From the NCBI RefSeq assembly GCF_020360975.1, contig NW_025408672.1, positions 1,550,001 through 1,614,000 on the forward strand: a stretch of 64,000 bases of DNA. The letters are read 5' to 3'. The first letter of the stretch is position 1, and every line of letters starts with the position of its first letter. The position numbers were made by a program, and so were the translations under genes. The notes under the pieces were generated by a model. The model searched no databases. It was not told the DNA's origin and worked only from the letters and a program-made list of their open reading frames with translations. Source of the DNA: Hirsutella rhossiliensis (Eukaryota > Ascomycota > Sordariomycetes > Hypocreales > Ophiocordycipitaceae). Shown here piece after piece: positions 25,980 through 39,283 of this stretch.

Positions 25980-26749
25980 AATAGTAGTAATTCTAATTCC
26001 CTTAACTATCTATTCTCCTAAAGTCTATATTTAGTAGAACGGAAGATAAAGAATAGGGAAAGGGACGAGTTAACCTTAACCTATAAACCCTAATATCTTC
26101 TTAGGAAGAAAGCTCCTACTTACGTATTAATAAATACTAGCTTCTTAATCTCTTTTTATAAAAGAAATACTTAGGGAACTTTAGATAGAGGTAGAACTTT
26201 AACGTATTAAAGCTTAAGTATTATAGAGCTTCTATTAGTAGTTAAAAAGATACCTATTTCTAGGATATTTCCTATTAAGTGCTTATAGAAATAAAAGATA
26301 GCTAGATCGCTTACCCTAGTAGTAGGAACGACGCTTAAAGGAATTAAGAGCGGAACTTCTATAATATAACTTACTAGCCTACCTAGCCGATCGTTAAAGC
26401 CTATAAGAATAAATTAATAACCTAGAATACGTTTTAGCGATAAAGTAATATTAGCTATAAGTAATAAAGCTATATAGAAATCGGTATAGTATAGCTTCCC
26501 CCGCCTTACTTTAACTACCTTTATTAAAAGGATAAAGCCTTAGAAGTTCGCTAAGAAGTTCGCTAAACTATAATAAATAAAATAAGGAAGAACCTTTAAA
26601 TAATACTACCCTTAGTAGTACGTTCGCGATAATAACCCTAGCGAACTAGCTAGTAAGTATAATTATAAAAGAAGCTCTTATAAGACTACTAGTAAAAGCT
26701 ATAGTAAGAGAAACTAGGGATAATACTACTATAAACCCTCCTCTAGCAC

Positions 26750-27700
26750 CCTTAGTACGTATTAAACTAAAAGATATAGGGAAGTTTAACCCCGCTAGCT
26801 CTTTTAATATAACGTTCGACGTCCTTAAAGAAACTAAGAAAACGATTATATATAAAAGCGTCGATCGATTTATCGATTCCTTAAAATAGGTAGCTATCTA
26901 TAGACCGGAATACGCTAATAAACTAATAATACTAATCCTTAGCTTACTCTACGGAACCGCTATTAAATAGTATTCTAGCGATTTTAGCGAATCTAACTAA
27001 GCTATACTTTATACCCTAGACTAAGGATATACCGCTTAGTATACTAAGCTATAAAAACGCTTTACTATCTAGCCGAAAGTAGCTTTAAGATTATTATAAA
27101 TAGAACGATTTACTACCTTAAATATTATAAATAGAGCCGACTTTTATAAATAGATATTAAAGCTTTACTAAAAAGTAAAAGTAGTACTATACTTAGAAGA
27201 GTACCTTACTATACTAGTCTATTAATAACTAAACGTATTACTATAAGAATTATTCCGCTAACCTACTAGTCTAAAATTATTTAATACCTAGATTAATAAC
27301 TATAAGTAACTTATCTTATAGTTAAAAACTAAGCTAACGGTTAGGTTATAAGGGAAGATAAGTAATATAGTAAAAGGATATATATAAGGCGGGTTACGCG
27401 AAACTAAGAATAAGACTATAGTAAACTCTACCTTATTTATAGCTAAATTAACTAGCTAGAAACCCTAGGAATAAGGATAATTCTAATAGAAAGGAAATAT
27501 AATAACTATATTAGGATAGAATAATCTACGCTAGGTAGATATAGGCCTAGTACTAAACTAGTTAACTAGTCCTTAAACCGGACTACGGCCTTAAGATTCG
27601 AAATTAAAGGAGGGCTCTTAGGAAAACCTAATCGTTATTAACCTCGCTTATTAGCTTTAAGCGGCACTAACTAATAACTAAGGCGGGATCTATCTTTCCT
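26750..27700 (+). pseudogene. Y gag
   Basis: Plus-strand frame with Gag-like blocks near 27,060-27,400 (RFTI-PKVALRLL, ERFTTLNIINRADFYK, NTWINNYKQLILQLKTKL), all interrupted only at former Gln/Trp codons. It lies between the 5' LTR leader and the protease/RT region. Limits are approximate. Confidence 0.6.
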
Positions 27701-28319
27701 AGGAAATATAATACTAGATCCTATTTACCTAAGATAAAGGGCTAGAAGATAGTAATACTACCGCTAACGTAGGAGAAGAAACTAAAGAAATAAAAGATAA
27801 GATTCTATTTATTCCTAATATAATAGAACTAGAACCTATAAGACCGAGCCGTTTACCTAGAATACTAAGGAACTAGCTAACTATAAGAGCGACGCTATAA
27901 ACCGAAATATCGGATCTATTAAAGCCGTCCTAGCTTACGTACGCTTAAATATCTATCTTTAGAACTAAAGGCCTAGACTAGCTATTAAACGTATACGTAG
28001 ACTCTAGTATAGCCCGCTTTATAATTAAGGAAGACTAGCTTAACTACTTTAACGATATAACCCTCGATATAACTTAGTAGGTCCTACTATCTAGTATAAG
28101 GAAAAGCTAAACTAAGGGTTAAGCGACCTTAATAATAAATATCCTAGGGAAATAAGGAATAGGATTTAAGGTTAGATAGTTTACTATCGGCGCCTAAGTA
28201 GTTTAGACCTTATCTATAAGATTATTACTTAGATAAGATTTCTTAGTACTAAACGAAGTTAATATCTTAAATTCTAAGGGAATAATATCTATTAGCTTAT
28301 ATAGTAACCTAATAGTTAT

Positions 28320-28689
28320 TATTACGAAAAAGATATAGCCGCTTATTAGATATAAGCGACAGCGTTAATTAACGTATATAGAGTACGCGATATACCCCCT
28401 TAGGGATATCGGGTTAATTCGTCCTAGGATACCTAGATATCCTAGACTATAGCGGGAATTTTTATATAGGCAGGCCCTATACTAAAACCGCGCTTAATTA
28501 CGCTAGCGGGACTCGAACTACGGGCCTTCGGGTAATACGCGCTAGGCTAGCTAGAAGTACGTGCGTAGTTACCGGGAAGTTCCCGGAGGGGTAACCCCTC
28601 CGCCCGGGCTTATAACTATCACGAAAAAGATATAGCCGCCTATTAGATATAAGCGACAGCGTTAATTAACGTATATAGAGTACGCGATA
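28320..28689 (-). mobile_element. TRIM-b, 370-bp miniature LTR retrotransposon
   Basis: 73-bp LTRs at 28,320-28,392 and 28,617-28,689, duplication GTTAT at 28,315-28,319 and 28,690-28,694. Read on the minus strand, the primer site GTTATAAGCCCGGGCGG follows the 5' LTR, and CCTAAGGGGGTA precedes the 3' LTR. The interior has no ORF. It holds a tRNA T-arm-like sequence (complement of 28,506-28,525, GTTCGAGTCCC). It keeps more CG-rich sequence than TRIM-a and lies inside Y between gag and RT. Confidence 0.93.
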
Positions 28690-28759
28690 GTTATAGCTTA
28701 CTCGACCTAATAAGGCTATACGATCTATTATTAGGTTATATACTAAGCTGACGTTAATA

Positions 28760-31477
28760 TCCCTATATATAAGATAGAACGCCTATTAGCATAGATTAAG
28801 GACGTACTAAAGGATCGTAACTTAGTATTCTTTCTAAGAGACCTATTATTAGCCTATAACTTAATCCGAGGTATAACTCTAGTTATAGTGGTTAATACTA
28901 CTACTCGCTATATAAGATTTTAGAAAGGATAGTACTTAGGAATATTAGTAGACCTTAGCGACGAAATATAGTTTTTATAGATCGACCTACCTAAGGAAGT
29001 CCTAGCTAGGGTAACTCTAACTAAAGAGCTAGCTATATAGAAAACTATAGAATATAGCGACCTATACTAGGTTATTAACCTATTAGTAGAAACCCTAGAA
29101 GAAGGGAGCCCTAAGTCCGTTAAAAGGGAACTCCCTTTATAGATATATAGATAGACTCTAAACTATAAGATCGGGATTTTACGAGACTATAGCCTCCTAG
29201 AAATAACTACTTTAAAGGACGTTAAAATCTATAATTAGGACCCTATATTTATAGAAAAGATCTAACGTACGGTCGCCTCCTTCCTAACCTTATAAAAGGA
29301 CTAAGGTACTATTAAGGTCTACCTAGACTACTATATATATATTCTATTAATAGAAAATTAGTACCTATATAAACTAGCGTTTAAGGCTTACCTACTTAGC
29401 TAAAAAGATAAGGCACTAATTAACTAAACTTACGAGGACCTATACTAAAAGGGGTGTATAAAATAAGCTATAGAGGTAACCCCGTTTACTTACCCTATAT
29501 TTATAGTTTATAAAACTATATATAGTAACGAAAAGGGCCGAATAATAATAGACCTATACGCTCTTAATAGCATAGCTATCTTAGACGCTTACTTAATACT
29601 ACTTTAAGGAGATATAATTTAAAAGCTATAAGGGAAACGCTTTATTTCCGCTATAAACGCTCGGTCTTTCTTCTATTAGTTCCTTATCTATAAAGAGTAT
29701 TAGGAAAGGTTTATAGTAATTAGCTATAAAGGCTTAGAATAACTAATAATAGCCCTAGTAAGATATAAGAACTTACTTATATATATTTAAAGATTTATAG
29801 ACTAAATCCTCTAAGAATATATAGAATATTCCTTTATACATATCGATAATATTATAATATACTTAGATATAGAAAACGACTATATTTATTACCTCTAAGC
29901 TATCTTTTAACTCTTTATAGACTATAACCTAGCCTTAGCTAGATTAAAATTATTCCTAGGCTACCTATCTATAAAACTATTAGGATTTTAAGTTAATAGT
30001 ATCGGCCTAATAAATACTAAAGAATAAGTATAAGTATTATAGGATATAGAGTTTCTAAATACCCTATAAGTACTAGAAAAGTAGCTTAGCTTAGTTAACT
30101 AGCTATAGTACTTAGTAGCCTACTTCTCTTAAAGGGTAAAGGCGCTCTAAGTTTAGAAAATAGCGATACTTAAGGAAGTATAAGATAGTTAAGCGCTACT
30201 TAAAGGATCGGTAAGGAATAAATATACCTTTAAGATAACGTACTAACCTTCCTTAGTAAAGGAATAGGCCTTCTAAGATATTATAAACGCTCTTATAAAA
30301 CTAACGCGGCTATACTATTTTAACCTATAATAGCTATTATTCTTATAAATCGACGCTAGCTATAAGCTAGGCTTTATAGTAGTAGCCTTCTACCTCGTAC
30401 TAAGGGTAGACTAGAACCTAGGAAGGACCCTACCTTAGATAAGTATCTAGCTAATCCTTTACCTTAGTAAACGCTTAACTAGCGGAGAACCTAGATATTA
30501 GCTTATAGAACTTAAAGTTACCTATCTTTCCTAGGCTTATTAAAAGCTCTAGTTATATATTATCTTTACCTTACTACTAAAGGTCGTTATACTAACTAAT
30601 TACGCTACTATAAGTATAATCCTAAAGTAAATATCGCTATTTACTACTAGTATAAAGATAAATAATCGGCTTATACTTACTTTATAGTACCTTAGCTAGT
30701 TTCCCTTAGAGGTCTACTATATTCCTAGAACTATAAATATCCTTATTAATATACTATCTTAACTACTATTTATAATACCTAGGAAATATAAACCTAGGGA
30801 ATTAGACCGCGTCTAAGAAGATAAAGCGCCGGTTAAATATATATATATAGTTATAGAATCCTTTATCTAACTTAACCTACGCTAAAAGATCTAGGAAGTA
30901 TACGCGGAAGAACCTAGGTAGGCTAGTATACTAAAGTAGCTTAAAAGCGATAAGTCCTAAGTCGGTCTCTTATTTATTAAGCGGAATAGGTTGCTCTACC
31001 TAGTTAAGTCTAAAGGTTATTACTAGCTTTATATCCTTACTACCTATACTAAGGAAATTATCGCCGATAACTACGCGCGTAAATTCTACCTTAGATAGCG
31101 AAGGATATAGGAGGAATTATCCTTTATATTTACTATTACTAGCCTTAAGAAACTTATTAATAGCTTTATTAATAAGTATAACGCCTACTATAGGAACTAA
31201 ACCGACCGGTTAAAGGCCCTTAGCGAGTTAGTTTTAATTACTTCCCTAGCCTTACCTTTTTATATAATCGCTATAGATTTTATAATAGGGCTCTTAAACG
31301 TTCTTATAGACCGAACTTTATAGATACTACTTATTAAGGTCTATTATAATATACTATTAATAGTAACTAATAAGTTCTTAAAAATAAAGCTCTTTATCTT
31401 AGGCTATAATTAGTTTACCGTAGAAGACTAAGCTAAGGTACTATTTACTAAGTTAATACGCTATAACTAAGGGATTC
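28760..31477 (+). pseudogene. Y pol, first part: RT, RNase H, start of integrase
   Basis: RT active site HIDNIIIYLD (formerly YxDDIIIYS) at 29,839-29,868. The integrase catalytic start near 31,255-31,290 reads PFYTIAIDFIIGL (family: W..IxMDFIxGLP), then VTNKFLKIKLFILG (family: VVVDRFSK) near 31,360. The frame is cut at 31,478 by Z and resumes at 39,284 in the same domain. Stops are RIP-type. Confidence 0.8.
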
Positions 31478-31734
31478 TATAAGAGCGCTACTAAGAGGTA
31501 TAGGCTAATAAAGTACTTAGGTATATAGTACTAATATATTAGTAGGGTATTAGTAGGGAATCGTACTTACCCTACTTATATATTATAGACCTCTTACTAC
31601 TCCGACTAAAAAGGAGAAATCCCTCTTTTAGTAAGCCTTAGTCTTATAATAAGGAGAATATAATATATATAGCGTAGTACCTCTAGCTATCTCTACTACC
31701 TAACTAATCGTACTATAATACGTATTCCCTTATA
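31478..31734 (+). repeat. Z 5' LTR
   Basis: 257 bp, the same length as the 39,022 copy. Differences are almost all transitions. Confidence 0.9.
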
Positions 31735-31939
31735 ATTTCTAAAGCTTCCCTTTTTAGTTACTTAGTAAAGATAGCTACTTAGAGAAGACTATATAACGCT
31801 CTTATAGCGCGACGTAGTAGTTAACTAGTTAAGGCCTCTTCGTTATATATATTAGGTATTTACTTAGGAGATAAAGAACTAAAAGATATATCCTTAGAAT
31901 AGACCCCTATTATAGATAATATTCTAACTATATTAAAGA

Positions 31940-33050
31940 TATTACTACCTATAGGCGTAAGACTATTAACTTATAAAGAAAAGCTTATAGCCTTATAAGC
32001 GCGTATTAAGGAGCTAGAGGAGACGAAACGCCTATAAGACCGCGTTATATAATTAAAAGAGGAAATTACTAAACGTACTAGTACTATCGCTATCTATTTA
32101 AGAAAGCGTTAATAGTCCTACTCCCTTAAATAGGACGGTAGTCGCGGTAGCGAGGTTAAGATTAAAAATATCGCTTAATTATCTTAACCTACTAATATAT
32201 AGAAACGTCTAAACTAGACTTATAATCTAAAGGACGCCTTTAAGGCAGCGCTTAGACGCTTTTATCGCGATAAAATAAAGATCCTTTATATAGTAGATTA
32301 TATATATAGCGACTATAAAGCGAGATAGCGCTAATACCTTAAAGAGTAAACGCTAATTAACCGAACTAAATATAATATAGATTAAGTATACTTTAAGGAA
32401 TAAATACTTATCTTAATTAAAGATACTATAAATAAAGAGATACTATTAGCGATATAATTAAAGGAGGCTCGCTAATAAAAAGGCTAGTCCCTCCTAAGGT
32501 TTAGCTTATACCTTAACTCCTTAAAGAGGTATTTCGAACGCCTATTAAAAAAGGCGCGTACTCTTACGTTTTTTACTAAGCTAGAGCTATAACTTTAAGA
32601 CTAAATTAACCTCTATTTAATACCTATTTATACCTACTAACGGGAAGAGCTTATATAAGTCGCTTAACGATATTAGGATGCTACTACTAATAAGAGGCAA
32701 CGTATTAATACTACTTTTACCTTTATAGGAACCGGGAATAAAAGTAGTACTATACCTTAAGGCGGTATATATAAGGGAAGGAATTAGAGAGGCTAATAAG
32801 CTAGGCTAAATCGTTAAGGAAATACTACCGATTTAACTAATAACTAGTAAGCTAGCGATATACCTACTAAGGGCTAAACTAAGGGACGTTATTAAGGAAG
32901 AGGATCTTCTACTTAATTAAGAATTATATATTTCTAATATAATAAGCTAGGATACCTATTTATAGAATATACTAATTCTCTAAAAGTAGAAACCCTAGTA
33001 AAGACTCTTAGACTTAATACTATAAAATAGGGAAAAGGTAAGATATTAAG
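31940..33050 (+). pseudogene. Z gag (coiled-coil start)
   Basis: Plus frame near 31,990-32,110 reads RIKELEETKRL-DRV--LKEEI-KRTST, an amphipathic coiled coil. Gag-like charged sequence then continues to about 33,000. A zinc knuckle was looked for near 32,930 but could not be read with confidence. Confidence 0.55.
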
Positions 33051-33639
33051 GTAAATGCCTCTCCCTTAGTAAACTTAATACCTATAGGATAGTTACTTAA
33101 AACTCTTATAATAATATTAAGGCGAAACCTTATTAAAGTCCCTATATACTTAGATACTTATAGTACTATTAACCTTATAGATATATACTTTACCTAATAA
33201 TAAGGATTACTATAAGTAGCGCTATTATACCCTAAGTTATTAAGGCTTAGTAATAGTAGGGTAAGGGAGTATAGAGTATAGTTAGTGCTGCTTTAAATAA
33301 TAGATATAAGAGGCACTAAAAAGATAATTACTCGTTTCTATATCGGTATTAATAAGTTAACGCTAAATAATTAAGTACTAATCCTTTTATTAGTTACTAC
33401 CTTAAAGGATAAACGTATTTATATTATCTTATAGAAACGATAGTAGTAGTTTAAGTATTAACTAAGTAGCGAAACCCTATAAAATCCCTATAGATTCCTT
33501 TAAGAATATAAGAACGAGGTAAGGGTATATATAATAGCGCTTAATCCTAAGCTAATCCTACTACTAGATAAAGATAAGGATAAAGAGATTTTATAGGAAG
33601 AATAAGCCGAAATCCTACTAACTCTTTATTAGTTTAAAG

Positions 33640-36600
33640 ATACTTTCTCGGCTAATAAATCTAATTTATTACTAGCTAGAAAGAGAATAGATTACTTAAT
33701 TAATTTAATCCTTAATATAGAACCTCCTTATAGACCGATTTACCCTCTATCGTAAAGGGAACTCTAAGTATTACGCGATTAGATCTAAGACGCGATAAAA
33801 AGGAAAATAATCTAAGAGTTAAAGAGCCTAGCTAGGGCGCCTATCCTTTTCGTTCTAAAAAAGGATAGTACCTTATAGCTATATATAGACTACTAAGGAC
33901 TTAACCGGGTTATATAAAAGAATCGGTACCCTTTACCCTTTATTTCGGAGATTATTAACCGCTATTAAGGAGCTAAGTATTTTTCTAAGATTAATATATA
34001 GAATACGTATTAATATATTCGAATTTAAGAAGGAGATAAATAGAAGACCGCTTTTTAAACGCGTTATAGATATTTCGAATACCTAGTAATACCCTTTAGA
34101 CTTACTAACGTACTAGCTATATTTTAAAGCTATATCTATTAAGCGCTTAAGGGGCTTATAGATATAATCTATATAGTTTACCTTAACGATATCCTTATAT
34201 ACTTTAAGATAAGAGAAGAATATACTAAATACTTAGGATAAGTAATAAAAAGGCTAAGGCTATAGAGCTTTATATAAAACCGTTAAAGTATATCTTTTAT
34301 TAATAGTTAGTTAAGTTCCTTAGGTTTATATTATCTATTAATAGGGTATTAATAGACCCTTAATAGGTAGAGGTAATAGCCTAATAGCCTAAACCTATAA
34401 CCTACTATAATATTTAGGTTTTCCTTAGGTTCTATAATTTTTACCGATAATTTATATATAGGTACTTAGGAGTTATAGCGCCCTTAACTATATTACTAAA
34501 GGGGAGTAAGAATAGGAAGAAGCTAGGGAGTATAAAGCTAAACCTTATTAAAAGGGTAGCGTTTTAAGCTCTTAAGGATGCTTTTTAAGGAGCCCTATTC
34601 CTTTAATATTATAATCTAAAAAGACGTATTTATATTAAAATAGATATATTATAATTCGCGATAGTAGGGATTATCTCTTAACCTAAAATAAAGGGCGTTA
34701 CTATCTAATCGTATTTTAATTAAGGAAGTTTATTAAAGCTAAACTTAATTATAGTATTTTAAACTAAGAACTCTTTACTATCGTTAAGTTATTTAAATAC
34801 TAGCGATATTATATCGAAGGGGCAGTATATAAAGTAAAGGTATTATTAGACTACTATAACCTTTAGATATTTATATACTAGACCTCCTTAAATAGGAGGT
34901 AAGTAAGATAGTATATATATTTAGTACTATTTAACTTTACGATTAAGTATTATATAGGTAAATCTAACTTAGTAAACGCGCTATTAAGAATGCCTAGATA
35001 TAAGAGTAAGAAGCCCCTATCTATAAAACTATTACTAGAGCTATAAGCGAAACTAGCTACTATTAATACTATATCTATATAAAGAAATAATAAGGCGTTT
35101 TTATAAGTAAAGAGATACTTAACCTTAAGTTAATATAAGCGTAGTAAAGTGCCTTTATATAACGAAAATATATAAGCTTATCTATAGCGAAACTATAATA
35201 ATTTAGGCGTAAGACCTAAACGATTAGCCGATTAAGCTAAAGAGAGAGCTAGTTATAAATAGTTACTTTTAAGGAAGACCGCTAAAAAAGCAGCCTACTA
35301 TATAAAGGTTTATATAGTAAAAGTTCTAGAACCGTTACTAGAGTTATTAAAACGTACTTAGTTAGTTAACGTAGCGATTAGTAAGCTAAAGGAGACCGAA
35401 GACTTTTTAAAAGGAAAGGGTTTCTAGTTAATACGCCTAAATAGACTACTACTATAAAAGGGTCGTATTATAGTGCCTCTAAAAGTAGCCTTATAGTAAG
35501 AGCTAATATAGCTCTTTTATAACGATTTATTAGTAAGATACTTTAGCTCCTAACGTATTAGCGAACTACTAGTAAGGAACTTTTACTAGGATAAAATAAT
35601 AAAAGATATAAATAAATACGTTTAGTTATACTTAGTATATTAAGGTATAGTATCTAAGAGGCATCGCCCTTATAGTACTATATAATCGTTACTATATCTT
35701 AAACGACTATAGGAAGAATTATTAATAGACTTTACTATAGGTCTACCTAAAGTATAGTATAATAGATAAGATATTAATATAATCTTAGTAATCGTAGACT
35801 AATATACTAAGTATTACCTTTTCTTTCCTATCTTTAAGATAATAATAGCTCTAAAGCTAATAGAATTATTCTACTACTAAGTTAAATTAGTATATAGACC
35901 TTTAAAAGGTATTATCTTAAATAAAGGGTCCTTATTTATAAGTAAGTTTTAGTTAGATCTCTATTTTATCTTATAAGTAAAATATAGGCTATTAATAGTA
36001 TTTTACCTATAAACTAATAGGTAAATAAAACTAATAAACTAAGCTATATAGTACTACTTAAGATACTTTACTAACTTAGAATAAACTAACTAAGCGTTAC
36101 TCTTATATATTACTTAATTTATATATAATAATATAAAGAACGCGATAACTAGGTTATTACTTAACGAAGCGTTAATAGGCTACTAACTAAACTTTTATAT
36201 TAATATTAAGGATAATATTATTTAAAGGGGGGTACCTAAAGTAAGAGTAAGAGTTACTAGGCTATAAGAGCTATAATAGAGGCTTAAGGAATACTAAAGA
36301 AAGGCTATTAAATCTTAAGCGAAATACTACGATAGTACTAACTACTAATATTAAAAGTAAGAGACTTTATAGTATTATCGATAAAGAATTTATACCTTAA
36401 GGATAAAAAAAAAACTCTTACCTAAGTATATTAGACTGTTTTAGGTCCTATAAGCTATTAAAAAGTAAGTATATTATCTTATACTCCTTAAGAAGTACTT
36501 ACGCCTCTATAATATTTTCTATATTAGTCTCTTAAAGCTATAGAAGGAGCGAAAGGGCATTTATAAAGATAGCGAAACCCTACTAATACTAGACTTAAAG

Positions 36601-36770
36601 GATAATAAAGGCGAATAAGAAGTCTAAGAGATTAAAGACTAAAAGAGATTTAAGGGCGATACCTTTTTCCTTATTAAATAGAAAGGATAGCTAGCTAAGT
36701 ATAACTAATAGGTCGATGCTAAAGATATAGTAAATAGCTAAGACCTTATTAAAGAATATACTACTTACTT
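33640..36770 (+). pseudogene. Z pol: RT, integrase, chromodomain
   Basis: RT block YFEYLVIPFRLTNV at about 34,075-34,120 (family: FEYxVMPFGLTNAP). Active site VYLNDILIY (formerly YLDDILIYS) at 34,176-34,202. Integrase block GIILNKGSLFISKF followed by LLIVFYL-TNR near 35,905-36,020 (family: SDRGxxFTSxFW, STAFHPQTDGQ). Chromodomain at 36,601-36,762 (FFLIK-KG-LAKYN). Stops replace Trp and Gln codons. Confidence 0.87.
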
Positions 36771-37029
36771 AACTAAGAAAAAGAGGTATAAGACTAAGTA
36801 AGGTAAGGAAACCTATTAGTATAAGGAGATACTATTAAATTAATAGCGAATCCCTACTAAATCGCTATTAACTTATTAACGTATTAGTACGCTTAAACGT
36901 CTTATAACTATATATAAAATAGTAAAATAGGAGAATAAGGGAAAACTATTTATACTACCTATTAAATATTATTAAGGAAAATAAAACTAAACTATAACTC
37001 TACTAAAACCTTAATAATAAAGGAAAGAA

Positions 37030-38640
37030 GGATAGTTATAGCTAAATAAAAGAAAGATAAGACCTATCTATTACTTCTAACTACCCTTCTTCTTCGCTAG
37101 TATAGTAGAAACTAACTAAGGCGCCCCTTCCGCTATACTAAATACCTCTAGAAATACTAGAACTACCTTATCCTCCGCTCCTTCCTTATCCTCTACGTTA
37201 AGACCTATCTCTATTAGTATAGTACTTACCTTAGCCTTAGTAAATAGTAAGGCGTATTACTATAAAGTATAGCCTATATTACTATCGATAAGGCGGAGTT
37301 TTAACTAGGATTCCTAGGCCTAGTACTTTAAGCTTATATAAGCGATATCGAATAAGGGCATAGGGTTAAAGTAAATAATAAGCTCGCGGCGCTTATTAAT
37401 TAGTATATAGTAGTTAGTACGCTCGACCTAATATATCGTTAGGCTATTACTAATAAAAAGGTCGGATAAAACTTATAATAATAGACTTCTATATACCTAT
37501 AGTCTTAAAGGACTTATAATAGGCCGTCTTAGTAGCGTCGAAAGCCTTAGCTAAATACTATACTATAATAGTAAGATAGCGCCGATTAGCCTCCTTAAAA
37601 ATAAGCACGCCCGCGTTTAAGCTATCGTCCTTAGTATCCTTATTACTAGTCTTTAGCTTATTAAGCTTATATAGGTACTTAACGATAGCGACTATATTAG
37701 CCCGGTTACTAAATATAAAAGTAGCGGCCTTAAGAAAGATTAGCTTATTAATTATAATATTTAAAGTTAAGGGGAAACTTACCTAGTTATAGGTCGCGGT
37801 ATATCTATAATACTACTTATAGCGCATTAAGGAAACCCCTAAGAAAATATAGCTAATTAAGAGCACCTTAATAAGTTTAGGCTTAATCGTACTATACTTC
37901 TTAATAACCGTCCTAAAATAATATATATACTAGAGCTTATAAAGGATAACCCTATAGGCCTTAACTAAGCGGGCTTTAGCCTTAGATTAGGTATGCTTCT
38001 TTATAGGAGCGCGACCGCCTTATACTACTACCTAGGTACCCTTATCTCTAGCGCCGCCGTTCTTAGGTTCGTCGGTAAAAGGAGTTAGATCGCGGCCGTC
38101 TTTATTATTACTATTATCGTTATCTTAGCCCTCGTTTAGCTAGGTATTAAGATTATTTTAGCCCTTATTTAGCTAGGCCTTATTATTAATATCGGCCTAC
38201 TTATTTTAAGGAGTAGCTTAGGCGACGACCTCTTATTAGCTAGAGCCGCCCTATTAAGATAGAGTAGCTAGGTTATCGGCACTTACCTAGGAGCACCTAA
38301 GTACGATCTCCTCGCTAGTATTAGTATCGCTAATAAGGGTAATAGACTTATAAGTTTCCTAGCCTATAGAGGTAGGCTTATTAGTAGTTAGAGTTAAGGT
38401 ATTTAGTAAGGTAATAAGGGTATAACCCTCGCTAACGTTAGGTCTTAGACTAGAAGTCTCTTAGGACTAGGATTCCCTTATACCTTTCTTAGCTTTCTTC
38501 GCTAAAGGGGAACTAATATCGCTACGAGACTTCTAAGCTAATCGCTTACGCTTTAAGGGCGAACCCGCCGCTACCTACTCCTATATATAGCATAGGAAAT
38601 CGGCGTTATAGTTCTTTATTTTCTTTAGTATAAACGGTAT
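37030..38640 (-). pseudogene. Antisense ORF in Z, unknown product (about 530 codons)
   Basis: The minus strand, opposite to Z gag-pol, holds one continuous frame from about 38,640 (ATA where ATG is expected: ATACCGTTTATA) to a stop near 37,036. I followed it base by base with no shift; interruptions are at TAA/TAG consistent with Gln or Trp codons. N-terminal part: basic, NLS-like (PLKRKRLA, PLAKKAKKG). Middle (about 38,240-38,050): Gln/Asn/Asp-rich, low complexity. C-terminal half: Lys-rich and helical (KKYSTIKPKLIKVL, VAIVKYLYKLNKLKTSNKD, NRRYLTIIV-YLAKAFDATK). No family was recognised. It could be a regulatory or accessory protein of the element, or a captured host gene. Confidence 0.65.
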
Positions 38641-39021
38641 TATTATTAATAAATCGTTAATAAAAAGTAATATAAAAAGGTATAAGGGATTAATAAAAAA
38701 AGGCGTAAAACTCCATAATAATTATAAGCGGAAGAGTTAAAAAAGAAAAGAAAATAGAAGAAGTAAGAGATATATATATACGCTCTTTATATTATAGTTA
38801 CGCGGCTAATATATAGGCGATACTATAATAGTTACTTAGCGGTAACCGCTAGTATAATAACTATTAACGTTATAAAGCATAGACTAACGTATACTTATAT
38901 AAGCGTATATATATAATATATAACCGAAACTACCTCTTTTCCTAACTAAATATATATAGTATAGCGAAAGTAATATATATTAAAGATATAGCTAAGACGT
39001 CTATATAAGAAGGGAGATAAT

Positions 39022-39278
39022 TATAAGAGCGCTACTAAGAGGTATAGGCTAATAAAGTACTTAGGTATATAGTACTAATATATTAGTAGGGTATTAGTAG
39101 GGAATCGTGCTTACCTTACTTATATATTATAGACCTCTCGCTACTTTAACTAAAGAGGAGAAATCCCTTTTTTAGTAAGCTTTAGTTTTACGATAAGGAG
39201 AATATAATATATATAGCATAGTACTTCTAGCTATCTCTACTACCTAACTAATTATACTATAATATATATTCCCTTATA
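39022..39278 (+). repeat. Z 3' LTR
   Basis: 257 bp direct repeat of 31,478-31,734. Confidence 0.9.
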
Positions 39279-39283
39279 AATTC

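Larger units (their letters stand above)
31478..39278 (+). mobile_element. Ty3/gypsy chromovirus Z nested in Y
   Basis: 257-bp LTRs (31,478-31,734 and 39,022-39,278) start TATAAGAGCGCTACTAAGAG and end TTCCCTTATA. Flanks are GATTC (31,473-31,477) and AATTC (39,279-39,283), a duplication with one G-to-A difference. A purine tract (AAGAAGGGAGATA) precedes the right LTR. Coding on plus is gag, RT, integrase, chromodomain. On minus, between the chromodomain and the 3' LTR, is a long antisense frame. Confidence 0.9.

Noticed and set aside
28320..28689. MITE or CRISPR-like repeat pair
   Set aside because: The 73-bp repeats are direct, with a primer site, purine tract and 5-bp duplication, so it is an LTR-type TRIM.
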